DNA of 64,000 bases from the NCBI GenBank assembly GCA_028015205.1, contig CM051521.1:89132513-89196512 (forward strand), given 5' to 3'. Below are positions 59,248 through 64,000 of the stretch, piece by piece (within the stretch, counting starts at the first letter, position 1; each line of letters opens with the position of its first letter). The notes under the pieces are model-generated. The model was not told the DNA's origin. It ran no database searches and saw only the letters and a program-made list of their open reading frames with translations. The position numbers and the translations under genes are program-made. Origin of the DNA: Mytilisepta virgata. Taxonomy: Eukaryota > Mollusca > Bivalvia > Mytilida > Mytilidae.

Positions 59248-60686
59248 TTATTTAGACTTTTACTTTGAGGTCCAAATATTTATGCTGTCATGTCCAAGAA
59301 ACACATTTGTAGTGAGATCTGGTGTTTTTAACCTTAACACAATGATAGCTTTTATGACTGAGAACCAGGACGGGTCATTTTATTTGTATTGTTTACATTT
59401 CCAAAGTCATTATGGATTGAAACACAAATTACATTGAATTTTATATAATACAAATGATACAATGGTTTTTATTCAATGACACTTGGCAGTATCTATATAC
59501 ACAAAAGAAAAATCTTTTTCTCTTGTATCCAATAATTAACAAAAATACTCTGAATCTAGAAATTTGTTTCTAACTGATAGTTTTAGAATACTTAAATACC
59601 ACCATGACTGTATTTTGAATCCTGTAATGATTCACAATTATTTGTCATATAAATACATTTTCCTCTGTACTGACAAGTCAAATTTTGATAATTTTACTAC
59701 TTAAATTTTTAAGTCAGTTCTTTTGTTGTGTTTCAATGTTTTATTATTGAGAAAGATGTTTTCCAACAGAATATGGCAAATTTGATGCAGAAATAAATGT
59801 TTTAATCTTTGTTGCATTTTATGATGAAAATCTGGAAAGGTCTTCCTTATGATTGAAACTGGTTGATGTTTTTGGATACATTTTGATTACTTTAGTCTTG
59901 ATTTTGTAGAAATATGTTGATGGAAAGATGACAATGGGACTTCAACTTTGTTTACTATCAATTTTAACAATTATGATGTGTGTGGTTTTAAGCATATTTC
60001 CACAGTACACTGTTATTTTTTGTTCACAGTGTGTCATGGTTTTGTTCTTATCCATAATTTTAAACTATATTTACTAGGAAAGTTTAATAGGTTCTTACAC
60101 GAGTTCAAAGTGAAGACTGGAAGTGTGTTGTATCATTGATGCTGAAAAGAATTTATATCTGAAAAACTGTCCAAGTTTTAGAAAAAAAGGACATTACATT
60201 TTTTGTTTTGCTTTTATGATGAACTGTGGGACCCAAGTTTGTTTTTAAATTACTTTTTATCTAGTCTAAACTACAATACAACTCTCTGTATTTCCAATTC
60301 TTATGTGTGTGTGTGATTTAAGTATATAAATATGAATTGTTAAAAGTCCAAATTGTGTGCAGTTTTTTTTGTGTTTATTAATTAACATGGTGCTGTCATA
60401 TTCCATTATGTCATTTTAAAAAATGCTTATAGGCCTCTAGTTAATTGGAAATAATAGACAATTATCTCTCCTTAACCAAATTACAAAGCAAGATTATAAA
60501 TAGCCTCCCCTTAACAAGGGTGAAATGTAGTTAGGGGAGATAACCAACTAATTTTCCTTTTACTTGAGGCTATAAAAATTATGAAATGAACACATGTTTC
60601 TTAACATTAATACAGAATAGCCACTTCATAGAGTATAAGACATGTATCATAATTTTTTGGTAATGTTTTTCTTGTCATAATTATAG
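59248..60686. other. 3' UTR of the long isoform and spacer
   Basis: No splice-flanked ORF convinces me here before the candidate alternative exon. It contains the poly(A) signal at 59792. Confidence 0.4.
59792..59797 (+). terminator. Candidate poly(A) signal of the long isoform
   Basis: AATAAA lies 545 bp after the stop codon. It is the first canonical hexamer I see downstream. Another at 61441-61446 could serve the alternative last exon. Confidence 0.4.
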
Positions 60687-60800
60687 ATGACATCATTAGA
60701 TGAATATGAAAAAAAGGGTTCTAATCAAGAACAAACTGTGTATCATCTACGTAAAAGAAATGTCATGAGACCAGTTAAACCCAAAAAATCTTCCAACTGA
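60687..60800 (+). CDS. Possible alternative last exon (basic tail)
   Basis: An acceptor-like stretch (CATAATTATAG) is followed by 37 codons and TGA. The peptide is highly charged, from MTSLDEYEKKGSNQEQ to LRKRNVMRPVKPKKSSN. Joined in phase 0 to an internal donor at 58873, it would give a 616-codon visible isoform with a short basic tail in place of the acidic one. Alternatives: a small separate ORF starting at its own ATG, or chance. The amino-acid composition looks coding, but the splice is inferred. Confidence 0.4.
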   Translation: MTSLDEYEKKGSNQEQTVYHLRKRNVMRPVKPKKSSN

Positions 60801-63800
60801 AGATTTTTAATGGTTAAAAGGTAATTGTTTTTACAGATAAAGAATTAAAGTTAAAGCTGTTTTTAATTGTCAAAATATTATAAAAAACTGAACAAAACAT
60901 AAAATTGAATACAATATTCAGTGTGAGAATACTAAATTCAATTAGGTATAGATGAAAATGTCCTATTTAATGTATATATCATATTATAGTGATGATTTTG
61001 TTTAAATGAAATATCATTCCATGATCTCATGTTTGTAGTTATTTTAAAAAAAAAAGCTTGTAGGCTTATAGATGTATGCAATTATATTGACTCCTATGCA
61101 ATTTAGGCAATTAGATTCACAGAAGAAAAAGTGTTGCTTTGAGCATTATCTTTAGATGGGACAAATTTCTTATGTCTCTATAATTTTCAATTATAATATT
61201 TAAACAATCTGATACCCAATTAGATTTTCTTTGAATTGATAAAATTATTCTTATTGTGGTGCAGTACCCCTCTAATATCCACAAACAAGTGATTTTCTAT
61301 CTCATTAAAATCATGAAAATTATGAAAATGTTTTACTTCCCTACTTTATTAAAAACTATGGCCATAGTAACCATCCTTAAATCAAGATCAGGGGAGACAA
61401 ATCAAGAGAAAGTAGTCTATAATTTGGACAATCCTGAAATAATAAATGCACAAAGTAACAATAGATGTTTTTCCTATTTTGTATATTAGCCGTACATTTC
61501 ATTGGAAAAGTAGAAAATTCAAATATTTTGTTGCAAGTATATTTTCTGAAAGAGTCATCTCTAGAAATTTAAGTTTTTAATTGAGCTTGTTCTGCAAAAG
61601 GTTATTTCCTGATAGATTTCCTTGTAAATTTCAGAAAACTGAGTGACGAGTGCAAAGAGGTTAGTATATAATTCTACTTATCATTGAAATGTATCAGGCA
61701 CTATTGATCTGCTGTGGGAATTTTAACTCACCTTTATGCTAGTTTGCTTTATAATTGTCAGATTCTGAGGCATTGTTCATCTATAGCATAACCCTAAAAT
61801 ATTTTCTAGCATTCTAGAAAAATTTATATGTTTTTTAACTTTTTTTTTTAATTCAACAAAAATTAATTTAACCCAAGAGGGAATAAGGAATACTTTTTTT
61901 CAGCTAGTATCAGTAGCCATTCTAATCTTGAATTTCTCAATAACAATTACAAAATTCCAAAATCTGTGATAAATTGCTGAAATTGGTATATACATGTAAC
62001 ATTGCTTTTACCTAATGCTATTCTTCATCTCTGACCTCAAACTGGCTATGATGTAAATGGAACTTTTCACAATTAAATGAATGAGTTATTTCAAAGAATA
62101 TTTTGTTTGTTAAATTGTTGCTTTATAGAGATTCATTTTAACTGCTATAATAATTTGTATCTAAGTATAATTTTATCAAATTTGTGTGTTTCACAAATTC
62201 TCCAGAAACTGATTTCCTAATTGGAAAAGCTTGAAATATTCATTTCAGGTTTGTCCTGCAAGTCAACAATTGCAAACTTTTGCAAACCAAAGTTATGCTT
62301 GTCCAACATCATAACATTTGAGGCATCTTAGCTCTAGAAAAGGCTAAAATTAATTATGATTAAAGGGAATAAAACAGTCATTAACAATTTTTATTGGTAT
62401 TTTTAAAATTGAGATCTCTGGAAATCATGTTTCCAGCTTATGTGGAACACACAGTAATAGTTTCAAAAAATCTGGAGAGTAGATATTGTTTGAAATACTC
62501 ATGAAATGTTATTGGATACAAGACTTGTGTTATTAAGAATATATTTTCATGTTATTCTCAGATATTTGATACTATTGTTCTTTAATATCTCAGTTTATAG
62601 ATTTTACTTTCATATTACATATTATCTTTAACAAGAGTCTCCCGTTTTTGTCATCAGATTTGATGAATTAAATGTCATTATTGTATATTTAAATTGATCC
62701 AGAATGTCAAATTAAACATTTACATAAAAAATAATAAAATATTATGCAGTGACATTTTAATGACTGGTCTAATTAGTAAAGCTGAATAATCTATATCAGA
62801 ATCCTCCTATGTTTTTATTTGAAATTTGAAATTCTGATGTTAAATTGCTTTGTTAAATAGTATGAAATCATTATTTTTGGTAATTGCCCATCTTGGCTAG
62901 CCAAGATGTTACGATTTGCTTTTCTACGCAAATCATAACCCTTGGCTAGCAAAGATGCTAATTGCCATACTCATATTACTATTATTAATAATAAACTTTA
63001 TCTTTCTTATAAATTTGTTGTGCCTTGTATTGTTAATGCCTGGTTGTGAATTGTTTTAATAATTAATACTTATTTTCATATTACAGATCCAGTGACAATT
63101 TCAAACCATATGTATTAATAGATACTTTTGCTTATAAGTACATTATAGCTTTTTTACTCGCATAAAAAAATTGAAAAGTATTTAAGATCTTTTGCTACAT
63201 GTGTACATTTTGTAGATGATTTTATGTTAATCGAAACTTGTAACATTTAACACAATAAAAAATCAATCCCAGTTATTCATTTATCATCCCTATCCTTTTT
63301 TCATGAGCATTTTTGAAATTTGGTTTTTGGCCATTCTAATTTTTTCTTTAACTATGGCGGAAATGAATAATTAAATAAACAAAAAACAGATATAAAAATT
63401 TGATTGGAATCTAGTATATTTTAAAAAAAAATTGTTTTAACAGATAAATACCAATGCAATACAAAAATAAGCTTGGAAGTGAGCCTATTTGATTTGAACA
63501 ATGCAATATGTGTTGTTTGACAACATTTTCAATATTTCATATGGAATTTTGTGATTTGAAAATTCACAACATCAGGCTTATATGTTAACATCTCAAAGGT
63601 AACATTATCTGAGCAAGATTTTATCCCGAGCATTAGCAAGCAGTCAGATTTTAGGAAATAATATTAATGTGTTAAAATCTAATAAAAATGTATGGCTGCT
63701 ATGAATTGTTTCGATTCTAATATTGCAAAAACTGGAAATTAGATAAACATAGCAATATTATTAGGCTTTTAAGATTACAGCCATTTTGATTTCACAACTT

Positions 63801-64000
63801 GTAAACCATAGAAAATAAAAAGACATAAATTTTTTCATTAGATTTTATTGCATTTTGAAACATAAAAAGTCCAACCAGTTGTAGCATTTCCCAGTTCTGA
63901 TATTTCTTTCAGTGAGGTTCAAAAGAATGGCGTTGTAATTTCTTTATTAGGAAAGCGAAAGCAGCATGTCATATTTGAATAGCTGATATATAACAGATTA
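60801..64000. other. Downstream region without recognised genes
   Basis: AT-rich. Apart from a possible poly(A) signal (61441) and the hairpin at 62880-62970, nothing is supported. Confidence 0.4.
62880..62970. repeat. Hairpin repeat with ~40-bp arms
   Basis: The arms ATCTTGGCTAGCCAAGATG..CGATTTGC and GCAAATCAT..CTTGGCTAGCAAAGAT are imperfect inverses around a 7-bp loop. The GGCTAGCC core is itself palindromic. It resembles a small fold-back element. Confidence 0.55.

Noticed and set aside
60687..60800. Independent small gene starting at ATG 60687
   Set aside because: An acceptor-like sequence directly precedes the ATG, and a phase-matched donor exists upstream; the alternative-exon reading explains more, though not proven.
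60801..64000. Possible next gene or tRNA near the window end
   Set aside because: No splice-flanked coding segment and no cloverleaf with box A/B motifs that I could support by eye.

Overview
The window is animal nuclear DNA. It is AT-rich and intron-dominated, with consensus GT/AG splice sites, AATAAA signals and dense DNA-transposon debris, and shows no bacterial gene organisation. The repeats resemble those I know from bivalve molluscs: (GTCC)n-bearing elements that start with a GCTCACCTGG hairpin, ~160-bp tandem cores, and the GACCGC...GCGGTC element. I infer a bivalve, plausibly a mytilid mussel, at moderate confidence and without a database check.

One large + strand gene fills most of the window. 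I could join 16 exons (62 to 59247) with consistent phases at every junction. They give 703 codons plus a stop, and the gene is 5' truncated because exon 1 begins right after a splice acceptor. The product is an unrecognised multi-pass membrane protein: a tryptophan-rich N-terminal part, a hydrophobic core at about residues 134-232, a conserved-looking basic/aromatic loop, a helical cytosolic-type region, a WPWKPDW/proline-rich block and an acidic disordered tail. A further exon at 60687-60800 can replace the acidic tail with a short basic one.

Intron 8 (18598-50266, 31.7 kb) holds a second gene on the opposite strand: an intact, intronless 422-codon BTB-BACK protein (39511-40779).

The other introns are packed with transposons. 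By position: a TTAA-flanked MITE (1255-2483); a Kolobok-like TTAA element with a stop-broken THAP domain (3168-5875); a three-deep nest of DNA elements (6978-9459); a palindrome and a Crypton-like ORF fragment (9910-10440); then many elements with Helitron/Helentron-like architecture (10717-13707, 16469-18018, 19090-19595, 20299-23059 with one nested inside, 28637-29337, 31662-33067, 35240-36557, 50422-52097 with one nested inside). The Helitron-like elements have unrelated termini but the same plan: 5' hairpin, inverted copy of the 5' end near the 3' end, then a 3' hairpin and CTAG/CTTG followed by T. Several share a diverged ~160-bp tandem core, and all that I could orient lie sense to the host gene. 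Intron 9 consists almost entirely of two such elements.

Downstream of 59247 I see the alternative last exon, candidate poly(A) signals and a hairpin repeat, but no further gene. Coordinates come from reading by eye; splice calls rest on phase, reading-frame quality and consensus sites, not on transcripts.
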